From the NCBI GenBank assembly GCA_047601745.1, contig JASGIS010000001.1, positions 2,232,001-2,296,000 on the forward strand: a stretch of 64,000 bases of DNA, written 5' to 3'. The notes below the pieces were generated by a model. It was not told where the DNA came from. It did no database searches and saw only the letters and a list, made by a program, of their open reading frames with translations. Of this stretch, positions 1 to 8,138 are shown one piece after another. Positions within the stretch are counted from its first letter, which is position 1. Every line of letters starts with the position of its first letter. The position numbers and the translations under genes were made by a program. The stretch comes from JAKPAM01 sp047601745 (GTDB lineage: Bacteria; Pseudomonadota; Gammaproteobacteria; Burkholderiales; Burkholderiaceae_E).

Positions 1-310
1 CCTTCAGCGTCGGGTAATCGAGCCCGAATCGCGCGGCCTGGCCGATGCCCAGGTTGGCGATGACGATGTCCGCGCCGGCCGCGAGCGCCTGCGCGCGAGC
101 CTGGCCTTCGGAGGTCTTCAGATCCAGCGTGATGGCCGTCTTGCCTCGCGACAGCAAGGCGTCCTCGAGCTGCCTGTCCTTGTCGGGTTTCTCGATCTCC
201 AGCACCTCGGCGCCCTGCTCGGCGAGCAGCAGCGAGGCGACGCGGCCGGGCCAGCTCCCGCCCAGGTTGAGGACTCGGATACCTGTCAAAGGGCTTGATC
301 GATGCTTCAT
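1..310 (-). CDS. CaiB/BaiF CoA-transferase, N-terminal part (runs off window)
   Basis: The first 103 residues of a CaiB/BaiF (class III) CoA-transferase, cut by the window edge; the full family is about 400 residues. These enzymes move CoA between carboxylic acids in the cytoplasm. The reading starts MKHRSSPLTGIRVLNLG and continues with the family's Rossmann-like opening: GSWPGRVASLLLAEQGAEVLEIEKP, then the segment SRGKTAITLDLK and GADIVIANLG. The catalytic Asp, expected about 165 residues in, lies outside. The ATG at 310 is about 95 bp from a TetR-type palindrome at 405-416, so this gene probably belongs to the regulon of the TetR gene at 1463-2083. The substrate cannot be told. Confidence 0.85.
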   Translation of the reverse strand, partial: MKHRSSPLTGIRVLNLGGSWPGRVASLLLAEQGAEVLEIEKPDKDRQLEDALLSRGKTAITLDLKTSEGQARAQALAAGADIVIANLGIGQAARFGLDYPTLK

Positions 311-404
311 CGTTGCGCCTCCTCGCGCTTCCTCCACCCGATGGGGCGGGAGAGTCATGACGGTTCGCTCGTCCGGAGACGAACGAGGGTTCCGGGTTAT
401 CAAT

Positions 405-416
405 ACGACCGGTCGT
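405..416. promoter_or_regulatory. TetR-type operator upstream of the CoA-transferase
   Basis: Perfect 12-bp palindrome ACGACCGGTCGT. The same 12-mer with the same flanks (aat before, ctt after) recurs at 5629-5640, and its core GACCGGTC recurs at 2111-2118 and 2258-2265. On the minus strand a perfect TATAAT (422-427) lies just upstream, so a bound repressor would sit on or next to the transcription start. Assignment to the TetR protein encoded at 1463-2083 is inference from the shared motif. Confidence 0.75.
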
Positions 417-601
417 CTTTTATTATAGGAAAAAGCCGCACTGCGTGCCGGCGCCTGGGCGCTCGGCCGTGCCGGACTTCCGCGGAAAGGACCGGACGCC
501 TCGCTTCGGGAGACCGGCTTGCAGCGACGCTTCAGTTTCCCGGGCGTCGATGCCGCGAGTCTCGCCGCATCATCCCGGGGCGGGTCTTATCGACGGCCGG
601 A

Positions 602-1345
602 TCAGAACGGTTCCACGGCCGGGCGCAGATCGATTTCCTGCGACCACGCGCTCGGATGCTGCCGGTGGATGAACCAGTAGGCTTCGGCGATGGCGTCGAT
701 GCCGAGCAGCCCGAGTTCTCCCTTCTCCGCGACACGAGTCGGAAATGCATTGCGGAGGCGATCGCCGTTGATCCCGCCGTCGATCACCACGTGCGCGACG
801 TGCAGTCCCTGCGGCCCGTATTCGCGAGCCATGCTCTGGCTGAGGGCCCTGAGCCCGGCCTTGGCCGCCGCGAAGTGGGCGAAGCCGGGCTTTCCGCGCA
901 GGCTCGCCGAAGCGCCGGTGAAAAGCACGGTTCCCCGGCCGAGCGGGACCAGCCGGCGCGCGGCCTCGCGGCCGGCGAGAAAACCCCCGAAGCATCCGAC
1001 ACGCCAGAAATCCTCGAACTGCTCGGCCGTCAACTCGCGAAAATCGAGCCGCCGGTTGTTGCCGGCGTTGAAGACGACGAGGTCGGGGAGGGCGTGCCCG
1101 GTGCTCGGCGTGAACGCGCGGTCGTACAGAGCCACGACGTCCGGTTCGCTAGTCGTGTCCGTCACCACCGCTTCGGCGCTGCCGCCGGCGGCGACGATCG
1201 TGTCGACGACCTGATCGAGCTTGTGTCGCGTCCGTCCGGCGACGAAGACGTGATAGCCCTCGGCCGCGAATTTCCGGCACAAGGCCGCGCCGAGTCCTTG
1301 TTCGGCGCCGACGCCGATCACGATGGCTGAAGGTCTGCGGGTCAT
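602..1345 (-). CDS. SDR-family oxidoreductase, atypical active site
   Basis: A 247-residue short-chain dehydrogenase/reductase. The nucleotide-binding glycine motif is GVGAEQGLG near residue 11 and the NAG-like motif is FNAGNN near residue 90. At the catalytic position, where classical SDRs have Tyr-x-x-x-Lys, this protein reads FAAAK: the Tyr is Phe and only the Lys remains. The usual Ser position 13 residues earlier is Ala, with a Ser next to it. I recall similar FxxxK proteins annotated as SDRs in proteobacteria, so this may be a conserved subfamily rather than a decayed enzyme. It lies between the CoA-transferase and the TetR gene on the same strand, 117 bp after the latter. No GACCGGTC site was seen in front of it; it may be read through from tetR. 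Confidence 0.85.
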   Translation of the reverse strand: MTRRPSAIVIGVGAEQGLGAALCRKFAAEGYHVFVAGRTRHKLDQVVDTIVAAGGSAEAVVTDTTSEPDVVALYDRAFTPSTGHALPDLVVFNAGNNRRLDFRELTAEQFEDFWRVGCFGGFLAGREAARRLVPLGRGTVLFTGASASLRGKPGFAHFAAAKAGLRALSQSMAREYGPQGLHVAHVVIDGGINGDRLRNAFPTRVAEKGELGLLGIDAIAEAYWFIHRQHPSAWSQEIDLRPAVEPF

Positions 1346-1462
1346 CCTCTGTCCTTGGTTCCTGGCGATCGATCGCGATCCTTCCGGTTGGCGGTCATGC
1401 AGGGGATCGCTCCCGCGGTCGCCGTGTTTCGTGTCCGCGACCGTGAACGGGCTTCATCGCGC

Positions 1463-2083
1463 TCAGACGAGTACCGACCCGAACACGACTTCGATGAACT
1501 GCTTCAGCGGCGCATCGCTCTTCTCGGCTCGCATCCGCAGCAGCGCCCCTTCCCAACTGTTGAGCAGGAATTGCGCGAGCACGGGGGCCGGCGTCCGGTT
1601 GCCGATCGCGCCGGATTTCTGCGCTTCGGCGATGCACGCCTCGAACAGGCCGCTCCACGTGCGGAAATGCGTGGCCAGCCGATCCCGGATCATGTCGCTG
1701 TGATCGGCGATCTCGAGGCTGAGATTCCCCAGCATGCATCCGCGCGCATAGCCGAGCGCCTTGAAGCCGCGGGCGCGTTCGGAAAAATAAGTCTTCAAGC
1801 GTTCGAGAGGCGGAATGCCGTCGTCGCCGAGCAGCACGCGCAGCTTGGCGAGGCCCTGGTCGAAATACACGTCGACCACTTCCTTGCCGAAAGACTCCTT
1901 GCTCTCGAAGTGGTTGTAGAACGAGCCTTTGGGCACCTTGGCCGCGTCGACGATGTCCTTGATGCCGGTCGCGGAGTAGCCCGACTCATGCAGCATCTTC
2001 ACGCCGGCGCGAATCAGGTTGTCGCGTGTTCCCGGCCGCGGTTTCGGTCCGGGACGCGCTGCGGAGGTCGTAGGCGAAGCCAT
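1463..2083 (-). CDS. TetR-family repressor, NemR/AcuR-like
   Basis: A 206-residue TetR protein. The N-terminal helix-turn-helix covers roughly residues 20-65, with the typical recognition segment VPKGSFYNHFESKESFG. The C-terminal part has GYARGCMLGNLSLE with Cys116. This aligns by eye with the SGCLTVKLSAE segment of E. coli NemR, which holds the redox-active Cys106. NemR controls nemA, an Old Yellow Enzyme, and one is encoded divergently here. The ATG at 2083 was chosen because an in-frame extension to 2173 would run through the operator at 2111-2118. Likely role: sensor of quinones, aldehydes or other electrophiles controlling the four nearby promoters, including its own. The ligand is not known. 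Confidence 0.88.
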   Translation of the reverse strand: MASPTTSAARPGPKPRPGTRDNLIRAGVKMLHESGYSATGIKDIVDAAKVPKGSFYNHFESKESFGKEVVDVYFDQGLAKLRVLLGDDGIPPLERLKTYFSERARGFKALGYARGCMLGNLSLEIADHSDMIRDRLATHFRTWSGLFEACIAEAQKSGAIGNRTPAPVLAQFLLNSWEGALLRMRAEKSDAPLKQFIEVVFGSVLV

Positions 2084-2104
2084 GTGTCGTGATCGAGAGT
2101 CGGT

Positions 2105-2124
2105 AAAGATGACCGGTCGGTCGT
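2105..2124. promoter_or_regulatory. TetR-type operator upstream of tetR
   Basis: GACCGGTC at 2111-2118, followed directly by a further GGTCGT half-site, so the whole reads gatGACCGGTCGGTCGTaa. It is 28 bp before the tetR start, suggesting autorepression. The extra half-site makes it an overlapping double site, unlike the clean 12-mers at 405 and 5629. Confidence 0.65.
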
Positions 2125-2242
2125 AATCATGGAGGGCGCGGACTTCGCCTGTCAAGCGGCCCGCCGACGGCATCGTCCATCCCGCGCGCGGCGGGCTTCT
2201 CCGCGTGCCGGCGAATCCGAAATGGGTATCCGTCGACGAGCA

Positions 2243-2271
2243 TTGACAATTAAAGACGACCGGTCACATCA
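2243..2271 (+). promoter_or_regulatory. promoter and operator of the Old Yellow Enzyme operon
   Basis: TTGACA at 2243-2248 is a consensus -35. A 17-bp spacer leads to a weak -10 (ACATCA, 2266-2271). The spacer contains GACGACCGGTC with the core palindrome GACCGGTC at 2258-2265, directly before the -10, the same arrangement as at 5624-5653. Binding here would block RNA polymerase. Confidence 0.6.
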
Positions 2272-2375
2272 TGATGATGCCGGAGCGATCGGCCGTCCGG
2301 GCTACCGGGATCGGAGATCGCTTACCCCTTCGATCGGCGCCGCCGCGCCCCGATCAACCGTCGAGGATCCATCGG

Positions 2376-3482
2376 ATGTCATTGTCTTCACTCTTTTCGC
2401 CGCTCCGGTGTGGACGCTACGAACTGGCTCATCGGGTCATCATGGCTCCGCTGACGCGCATGCGTGCCGGTCCCGGCAATGTTCCCAATGAACACGCGCC
2501 GACGTATTACGGCCAGCGTGCGACGCCGGGTGGCCTGATCCTTGCCGAAGCGACGCAGGTCACGCCGTACGGACAGGGTTACCCGACGACGCCGGGCATC
2601 CATTCGGCGCAGCAGGTGGAAGGCTGGACGAAGGTCACCGATGCGGTCCACGCCGCGGGCGGCCTGATCTTCCTGCAGTTGTGGCACACCGGGCGTTCGT
2701 CGCATTCGAGCTTCCAGCCGGGGGGCGTACTGCCCGTCGCGCCCTCTGCGATCGCGATCACGAGCGGCACCGCGATGACGCCCGAGTGGAAGTCGGTTCC
2801 GTTCGAGACGCCGCGTGCGCTGGCGCTCGATGAGATCCCGGGGATCATCGACGCCTATCGTCAGGGCGCGCGCAACGCGATGGCGGCGGGATTCGATGGC
2901 GTGGAGCTGCACGCGGCCAACGGCTATCTGATCCAGCAGTTCCTCGATGGCCGGTCGAACCGACGCACCGACATCTATGGGGGATCGATCGAGAACCGCA
3001 GCCGCCTGTTGCTCGACGTGACGGCCGCGTTGATCGAGGTATGGGGAGCCGATCGCGTCGGCGTCCGCATGTCGCCGTTCGGGACGTACAACGACATGGG
3101 CGACCCGGATCCGATCGGTCTCTACAGCCACGTGCTGTCGCGTCTCGGCGAGCTCGATATCGCCTACGCCCATCTGATCGAGGCTCGCGACGGCGCCGGG
3201 ATGGAAATCGATACGCCGCAGCAGGCGGTCGACCAGCTTCGTCCGTTCTGGCGCAAGACCTTGATTCTCGCCGGCGGCTTCGACGGCGAATCGGCGGACG
3301 CCGCCATCCGTTCCGGGCGTGCCGACGCCATCGCGTTCGGCAGGCATTTCCTCGCCAATCCGGATCTGCCCCGGCGGCTCAGGATCGGTGCGCCGCTGAA
3401 CGCTTATGACCGCAAGACCTTTTATGGCGGTGGGGCCGCCGGATATATCGACTATCCGGCCCTCGAATCCGCTTCCACCTGA
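2376..3482 (+). CDS. Old Yellow Enzyme / alkene reductase (NemA-like)
   Basis: A 368-residue FMN-dependent TIM-barrel ene-reductase that reduces activated C=C bonds (enals, maleimides, nitro compounds) with NAD(P)H in the cytoplasm. Seen: MAPLTRMRAG near residue 20, LQLWHTGRSSH near 100, the substrate-binding pair in ELHAANGYL, and the strongly conserved IQQFLDGRSNRRTDIYGG and SIENRSR segments. The ATG at 2376 has a GAGGA ribosome site 8 bp upstream; an in-frame ATG at 2271 overlaps the promoter and is rejected. It lies 27 bp before an NAD(P)-binding gene, probably one operon under the TetR repressor. Physiological substrate unknown. Confidence 0.95.
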   Translation: MSLSSLFSPLRCGRYELAHRVIMAPLTRMRAGPGNVPNEHAPTYYGQRATPGGLILAEATQVTPYGQGYPTTPGIHSAQQVEGWTKVTDAVHAAGGLIFLQLWHTGRSSHSSFQPGGVLPVAPSAIAITSGTAMTPEWKSVPFETPRALALDEIPGIIDAYRQGARNAMAAGFDGVELHAANGYLIQQFLDGRSNRRTDIYGGSIENRSRLLLDVTAALIEVWGADRVGVRMSPFGTYNDMGDPDPIGLYSHVLSRLGELDIAYAHLIEARDGAGMEIDTPQQAVDQLRPFWRKTLILAGGFDGESADAAIRSGRADAIAFGRHFLANPDLPRRLRIGAPLNAYDRKTFYGGGAAGYIDYPALESAST

Positions 3483-3509
3483 CTCACCCATGCCGACGGA
3501 GAATCCGCA

Positions 3510-4175
3510 ATGAAAGTCGTTGTCCTGGCCGCTACCGGCCGCGCTGGTCGCACGATATTGAATGAACTCGTCAGCCGCGCAGGCCACCAGGTCACCGCGG
3601 TCGCCCGCAACCCGGGCAAGCTTCCCGAACAGCTTCCCGATAGTGTCGAACGGGTTCAGGACGACCTGAGCAGCGCCGACCGGCTCGCGCGGATCATCGC
3701 CGGGGCCGATGCCGTCGTCAGCGCCTTCGGCCCGGCGAGCAGCGATCCCCGGTATGCGACCGATCAGACCTACACCGACCAACTGGTCGATGTGACGGAG
3801 CGGGTGATCGCGGCGGTTCGCAAGGCCGGTGTTCCGCGCCTGATCGTCGTCGGTGGATGCGGCTCGCTCGAATTTTCTCCTGGTGTGACGGTGCTCGATT
3901 CCGGTTTCTGGCCCGCGCAGTATGTGCCGATCGCCAAGTCGCACGTGAAGGCCTTTGCCGCGCTAAGGGCATCGGACATCAATTGGACGTATTTCAGTTG
4001 CCCGATGTCGATCACGCGCGGCGAGCGCACCGGCAAGTTCCGCCTGGGCGGCGACCAGTTGATCAAGGACGCGGAAGGCAAGAGCCGCGTCTCGTTCGAG
4101 GACTATGCGGTCGCCCTCGTCGATGAACTGGAGAGGCCGGCGCACCAGCGGGCGCGCTTCACGATCGGCTACTGA
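3510..4175 (+). CDS. NAD(P)H-binding SDR-like protein (NmrA/YwnB type)
   Basis: A 221-residue atypical SDR with an N-terminal Rossmann motif (LAATGRAGR, residues 6-14), AVARNP at the dinucleotide-selective second strand, and GADAVVSAFGP. It lacks a YxxxK catalytic pair, as is usual for NmrA/YwnB-type proteins, which are often quinone or flavin reductases or redox sensors. It follows the ene-reductase by 27 bp on the same strand and so is likely co-transcribed and induced with it. Specific reaction unknown. Confidence 0.85.
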   Translation: MKVVVLAATGRAGRTILNELVSRAGHQVTAVARNPGKLPEQLPDSVERVQDDLSSADRLARIIAGADAVVSAFGPASSDPRYATDQTYTDQLVDVTERVIAAVRKAGVPRLIVVGGCGSLEFSPGVTVLDSGFWPAQYVPIAKSHVKAFAALRASDINWTYFSCPMSITRGERTGKFRLGGDQLIKDAEGKSRVSFEDYAVALVDELERPAHQRARFTIGY

Positions 4176-4191
4176 CGAGCAGGACGGCTGT

Positions 4192-5565
4192 TCACGTCCC
4201 CGCCGCTGCCGGCCGCGCGGCCCGCAGCAGGCGGAACGTCGGCAGCAGCGTCAGCGCCGTGATGGCCGCCATGACCCACCATCCGCGCCGAAAGGCTTCG
4301 AGCCGGTCCGGCGCATCGCCGGGTGAACCGATGATCGCCACGAAGAGCGCGACGCCGATGGCGATCGCCGCCTGACGCAGCATGTTGATCATCGCCGAGC
4401 CGGTGGCGAACGCCGATGACGGCAGGGCCTGCGTGCCGGCGCCCATCAGCGTCGGGAAAACCAGTCCGACGCCGATGCCGTTCATCACCATGCCGGCGAT
4501 GATCAGCGAGGTGTCGGGCGCCAGACTCATGCGGGTCGCCCACAGGCAGAAGCCGAGGATCACCAGAGCGATGCCGGCCGTTACGGCGCTGGCCGGCCCG
4601 AATCGTTCGATCAGTCTCCCGGTCAGCAATGACGAGGTGATCGGCACGAGCAAGGGGCCCGGAATGATCGCCAGACCCGCCTGCAGCGCCGACCATCCCC
4701 ATGCGGTCTGCCCCCAGACGGCGACCGAGAACAGCATCGCGCCGAACGTGATCGAATACGGGATCATCGCCAGCGCGGCGCCGGTGAACGGCCGGATCCG
4801 GAACAGCGTCGGATCGACGAGCGGATTCGACGATCGCAGGCTGTGCGCGACGAACAGCGCGAGCAGGGTAAGGGCGGCGGCGCCGCATGCGATCACCGGC
4901 GGCGAATGCCATCCCCAGGCATTGACCTTGACGATCGTGAATACGAGCGTGGCGATGCCGCCGGTCATCAGCAGCGCGGCGAACGCGCTGGGACGCTTCG
5001 CTTCGTGGCCGGGCACGGCGGGCAGTGCGCGCCACGCGATGATCAGCGAGACGGTGCCGATCATCGCCGTCACGACGAAGATCCAGCGCCAGCCGATCGA
5101 CACCAGCACGCCGCCGATCAACGGGCCGAGCGCGGCCGCGAAGCCGCCGATGCCGGCCCAGTTGCGCACCGCCGCCCCGCGCCGATCGGGCGGAAACGAC
5201 GCCAGCAGCAGGCTCAACGACGTCGGCGTCATCAATGCCGCACCCGCGGCGGCGGCGATGCGAAACGCGACCAGTTCCCAGACCCCCGGGGCGGCCGCGC
5301 TCGCGGCGGCCGCCGCCGTGAACACGCCGATCCCGACGATGAAGCTGCGGTCGCGGCGATAACCCTCGGCCAGGCGCCCGAAGAACACCAGCAGCGCCGC
5401 GTAGGCGACCGCATAGCCGTTCAGGATCCACGACAGATCCTCGATCGGCGTGCCGGCGAATTCCGCTGCGATCCGCGGCAGCGCGATGTTGACGCTGAAC
5501 AGGTCCAGGTTGGGTAGTGCTGTGCCGACGCAGGCGATGGCGAGGACTTTGGAGGGCGAGGTCAT
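4192..5565 (-). CDS. MFS efflux transporter, DHA2 (14-TMS) type
   Basis: About 457 residues from the ATG at 5565, mostly hydrophobic helices, inner membrane. DHA2 features: DLFSVNIALPRI in the first helix, SWILNGYAVAYAALLVFFGRLAE, the motif-C stretch GFAAALGPLIGGVL, and RWIFVVTAMIG. Such drug/H+ antiporters expel toxic organic compounds. A longer in-frame start at 5625 would put the operator and -10 inside the coding region and is rejected. A canonical promoter with the shared TetR palindrome lies just upstream, so export is probably induced together with the ene-reductase. Confidence 0.92.
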   Translation of the reverse strand: MTSPSKVLAIACVGTALPNLDLFSVNIALPRIAAEFAGTPIEDLSWILNGYAVAYAALLVFFGRLAEGYRRDRSFIVGIGVFTAAAAASAAAPGVWELVAFRIAAAAGAALMTPTSLSLLLASFPPDRRGAAVRNWAGIGGFAAALGPLIGGVLVSIGWRWIFVVTAMIGTVSLIIAWRALPAVPGHEAKRPSAFAALLMTGGIATLVFTIVKVNAWGWHSPPVIACGAAALTLLALFVAHSLRSSNPLVDPTLFRIRPFTGAALAMIPYSITFGAMLFSVAVWGQTAWGWSALQAGLAIIPGPLLVPITSSLLTGRLIERFGPASAVTAGIALVILGFCLWATRMSLAPDTSLIIAGMVMNGIGVGLVFPTLMGAGTQALPSSAFATGSAMINMLRQAAIAIGVALFVAIIGSPGDAPDRLEAFRRGWWVMAAITALTLLPTFRLLRAARPAAAGT

Positions 5566-5623
5566 CCGTTCGTTCCGTGGCAAAGGACGCGGCCCGGGCA
5601 CCGGTCCGGTATCGATCGGCGAC

Positions 5624-5653
5624 ATAATACGACCGGTCGTCTTAAATCAGCAA
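5624..5653 (-). promoter_or_regulatory. promoter with TetR-type operator for the DHA2 pump
   Basis: On the minus strand: TTGCTG (-35, 5648-5653), 18-bp spacer, TATTAT (-10, 5624-5629). The 12-bp palindrome ACGACCGGTCGT (5629-5640) fills the end of the spacer and touches the -10. This is the clearest repressor site of the four in this regulon. Confidence 0.75.
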
Positions 5654-5801
5654 GAAATCCGGCGTCGGATCGATACGGTTTCGATCGGCGAAACCCGAAT
5701 AGCGGCTCCCGCGTGATTGCTGCTAGTCTGGTCGCCGCCGCGCCGCCCCCGGGGCCCGCGCGCGGCCATGACGAAAACGACTACAGGCGACAAGGAGATC
5801 C

Positions 5802-6122
5802 ATGCCCAAAGTGACTTACATCGAGCACGGTGGCCAGACGCACGTCATCGACGTGCCGGTCGGCGAATCGGTGATGCAGGGGGCGGTCAGCAACGGCATT
5901 CCGGGCATCGACGCCGATTGCGGCGGTCAATGCGCGTGCGCGACCTGCCACGTGTTCGTCGATGCGGCCTGGTTCGATCGGCTGTCGCCGCCGCAGACGA
6001 TGGAAACCGAGATGCTGAACTTCGCGACCGCCACCGAGCCGGTGTCGCGGCTCGCGTGCCAGATCGTCATGCGCGACGATCTCGATGGTCTGGTCGTACG
6101 GATGCCCGAAGGACAGCACTGA
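5802..6122 (+). CDS. [2Fe-2S] ferredoxin, adrenodoxin/putidaredoxin type
   Basis: A 106-residue plant-type-fold ferredoxin with the vertebrate/Isc-Pux spacing: Cys in DADCGGQCACATCH (C-x5-C-x2-C) and a fourth Cys in RLACQIV near residue 87. Such ferredoxins pass single electrons to P450s, Rieske oxygenases or Fe-S assembly. AAGGAG stands 5 bp before the ATG. No P450 or reductase partner is adjacent, so its client is unknown; it is probably monocistronic. Confidence 0.93.
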   Translation: MPKVTYIEHGGQTHVIDVPVGESVMQGAVSNGIPGIDADCGGQCACATCHVFVDAAWFDRLSPPQTMETEMLNFATATEPVSRLACQIVMRDDLDGLVVRMPEGQH

Positions 6123-6174
6123 GAATCGGTGGACGGACCAGCCGCGCCCGCTGGTCGCGCCAGGACGACGCCGT

Positions 6175-6963
6175 TCAGTCGGTCTTCTCGGCGCGCAGCC
6201 ACCCCAGGCCTTCGCGCGTACCGGCGCGAGGCCGGTATTCGCAGCCGATCCAGCCGTCGAAGCCGGCGGCGTCGATGACGTCGAACAGATACGGGTAATG
6301 CAGCTCGCCGGTGTCGGGTTCGTGCCGTTCGGGCACGCCGGCGATCTGCATGTGGCCGACGCGGCCGGTCGGCACGTACTGGCGGATCTTCGTCGCGACG
6401 TCGCCTTCGACGATCTGGCAGTGGTACAGATCCATCTGCACCTTGAGGTTCGGCGCGCCGACGTCGGCGATCACCGCATGCGCGTCGTCCTGCCGGTTCA
6501 GGAAGAAGCGCGGGATGTCGCGGGTGTTGATCGGTTCGATCAGCAGATCGATGCCCAGCGGCGCGGCCTGCGCGCAGGCCCGACGCAGGTTGTCGACGTA
6601 GACGTCGCGCAGCCGCGCGCGATCGACGCCGGCCGGCGCCAGGCCCGCCATCACGTGCAGGCGCGGGCACTGCAGCGCCTGCGCATAGTCGAGCGCGCGC
6701 GCCAGCGCGTCCCGGAACTCGGCTTGCCGCCCCGGCAGGCAGGCCAGGCCGCGCTCGCCGGCCTGCCAGTCGCCGGGCGGCAGGTTGAACAGCACCTGGC
6801 GCAGGCCGTGATCGCGCAGGCGCGCGGCCAGCTCGTCGGCCGGATGCTCATAAGGAAACAGGCATTCGACGGCCGTGAACCCGTCGCGCGCCGCGGCCGC
6901 GAAGCGGTCCGGAAACGCGTGCTCGTTGTACATCATGCTGAGGTTGGCGGCGAATTTCGGCAT
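6175..6963 (-). CDS. hyi: hydroxypyruvate isomerase-like sugar isomerase
   Basis: A 262-residue AP-endonuclease-2-type TIM barrel like Hyi, which interconverts hydroxypyruvate and tartronate semialdehyde in glyoxylate metabolism. Recognisable family segments: MPKFAANLSMMYNEH at the start, AVECLFPYE, LLIEPINTRDIPRFFLN with the metal-ligand Glu, KVQMDLYHCQI, GHMQIAGVPERHEPD and IGCEYRP near the end. The ATG at 6963 was chosen because the protein begins exactly there with the conserved N-terminus; the longer in-frame reading to 7239 has no family sequence. No gcl or glxR neighbours are present, so the pathway role is inferred from the family alone. Confidence 0.88.
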   Translation of the reverse strand: MPKFAANLSMMYNEHAFPDRFAAAARDGFTAVECLFPYEHPADELAARLRDHGLRQVLFNLPPGDWQAGERGLACLPGRQAEFRDALARALDYAQALQCPRLHVMAGLAPAGVDRARLRDVYVDNLRRACAQAAPLGIDLLIEPINTRDIPRFFLNRQDDAHAVIADVGAPNLKVQMDLYHCQIVEGDVATKIRQYVPTGRVGHMQIAGVPERHEPDTGELHYPYLFDVIDAAGFDGWIGCEYRPRAGTREGLGWLRAEKTD

Positions 6964-7225
6964 CGCTTTCGGGGCGGGGGGATGTTGTCGCCCAGCATAA
7001 CGGAGCGGGACGCAGATGTCGGGTTCGACCCTTGCCGACGGCGGCCTGCGTATCGATCGGTTGCGCGCGTTCGATCCGCGGGTTTCACTGAGGTTCCGAA
7101 GATTTCCTCCTCCGTTTGATGGCATCCTTGCTGACGGTCGCGCTGTCCGGGCCGGCGGCAGACGCCGATCCGTTGCACCCGGCCGCACATTCGCCCTGAA
7201 CGAGAACCACGATGGAGACCCTCCA

Positions 7226-8122
7226 ATGCCCGTAGTCAAAGCAAACGGTATCGATATCGCCTACGACGAGTTCGGCGACCCGAAAGCGCCGACCCTGCTG
7301 CTCATCATGGGCCTGGGCACGCAGATGATCGCGTGGCCGGTGCCGTTCTGCGAGGCCCTGGCGCAGCGCGGCTTTCGCGTGCTGCGCTTCGACAATCGCG
7401 ACATCGGCCTGTCGACCAAGTTCGACGACGTCGGTCCGGTGGACGTCGCCGGCGCCTTCGCCAAAGCCATGTCGGGCCAGCCGGTCGAGGCGCCGTACAC
7501 GCTGAACGACATGGCGGCGGATGCCGTCGGGCTCATGGACGCGCTGGGCATCGCCCGCGCCCACGTGGTCGGTGCGTCGATGGGCGGCATGATCGCCCAG
7601 GTCGTGGCGGCCAAGTATCCGGACCGCACGCGCAGTCTCGTTTCGATCATGTCGTCGAGCGGAGCGCCGGATCTGCCGCCCGCCAAACCCGAGGCGATCG
7701 CCGTGTTGCTCGCTCCGCGCCCGGACGCCGGCGATCGCGAGAAGATCATCGCGCAGGGCATGAACACGTATCGGATCATCGGCAGCCCGGGCTTTCCGAC
7801 CTCCGATGACGAACTGCGCGCCAAGGTCGAGCAGGCCACCGACCGCTCGTACTATCCGGTCGGCGTGGGGCGGCAACTGGTGGGGGTCCTCGCGTCCGGC
7901 AGCCGCGTCGATCTGCTGAAGACGATCAAGGCGCCGTCGCTGGTGCTGCATGGCGCCGACGATCCGCTGGTCCCCGTCGAAGCCGGCAAGAACACCGCCG
8001 AGCATATTCCCGGCGCCAGGTTGACGATCATTCCCGGCATGGGCCACGATCTGGCGCCCGGCCTCGTGCCGATCCTGGTCGAGGCCATTGCCGAACACTG
8101 CCTCGCGGCGGACAAGCAATAA
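7226..8122 (+). CDS. alpha/beta-fold hydrolase
   Basis: A 298-residue alpha/beta hydrolase. Catalytic triad candidates: nucleophile Ser in VGASMGGMIAQ near residue 115, Asp in LHGADDPLVPVE, His in IPGMGHDL near residue 277. An oxyanion segment LLLIMGLGTQ is near residue 26. ATG at 7226 with GGAG about 8 bp upstream; an earlier in-frame start at 7016 adds only low-complexity residues. It is 16 bp before a second alpha/beta hydrolase, likely co-transcribed. Substrate unknown (esterase, lactonase or C-C hydrolase are all possible). Confidence 0.9.
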   Translation: MPVVKANGIDIAYDEFGDPKAPTLLLIMGLGTQMIAWPVPFCEALAQRGFRVLRFDNRDIGLSTKFDDVGPVDVAGAFAKAMSGQPVEAPYTLNDMAADAVGLMDALGIARAHVVGASMGGMIAQVVAAKYPDRTRSLVSIMSSSGAPDLPPAKPEAIAVLLAPRPDAGDREKIIAQGMNTYRIIGSPGFPTSDDELRAKVEQATDRSYYPVGVGRQLVGVLASGSRVDLLKTIKAPSLVLHGADDPLVPVEAGKNTAEHIPGARLTIIPGMGHDLAPGLVPILVEAIAEHCLAADKQ

Positions 8123-8138
8123 GCGGAGGTGAAGAACG

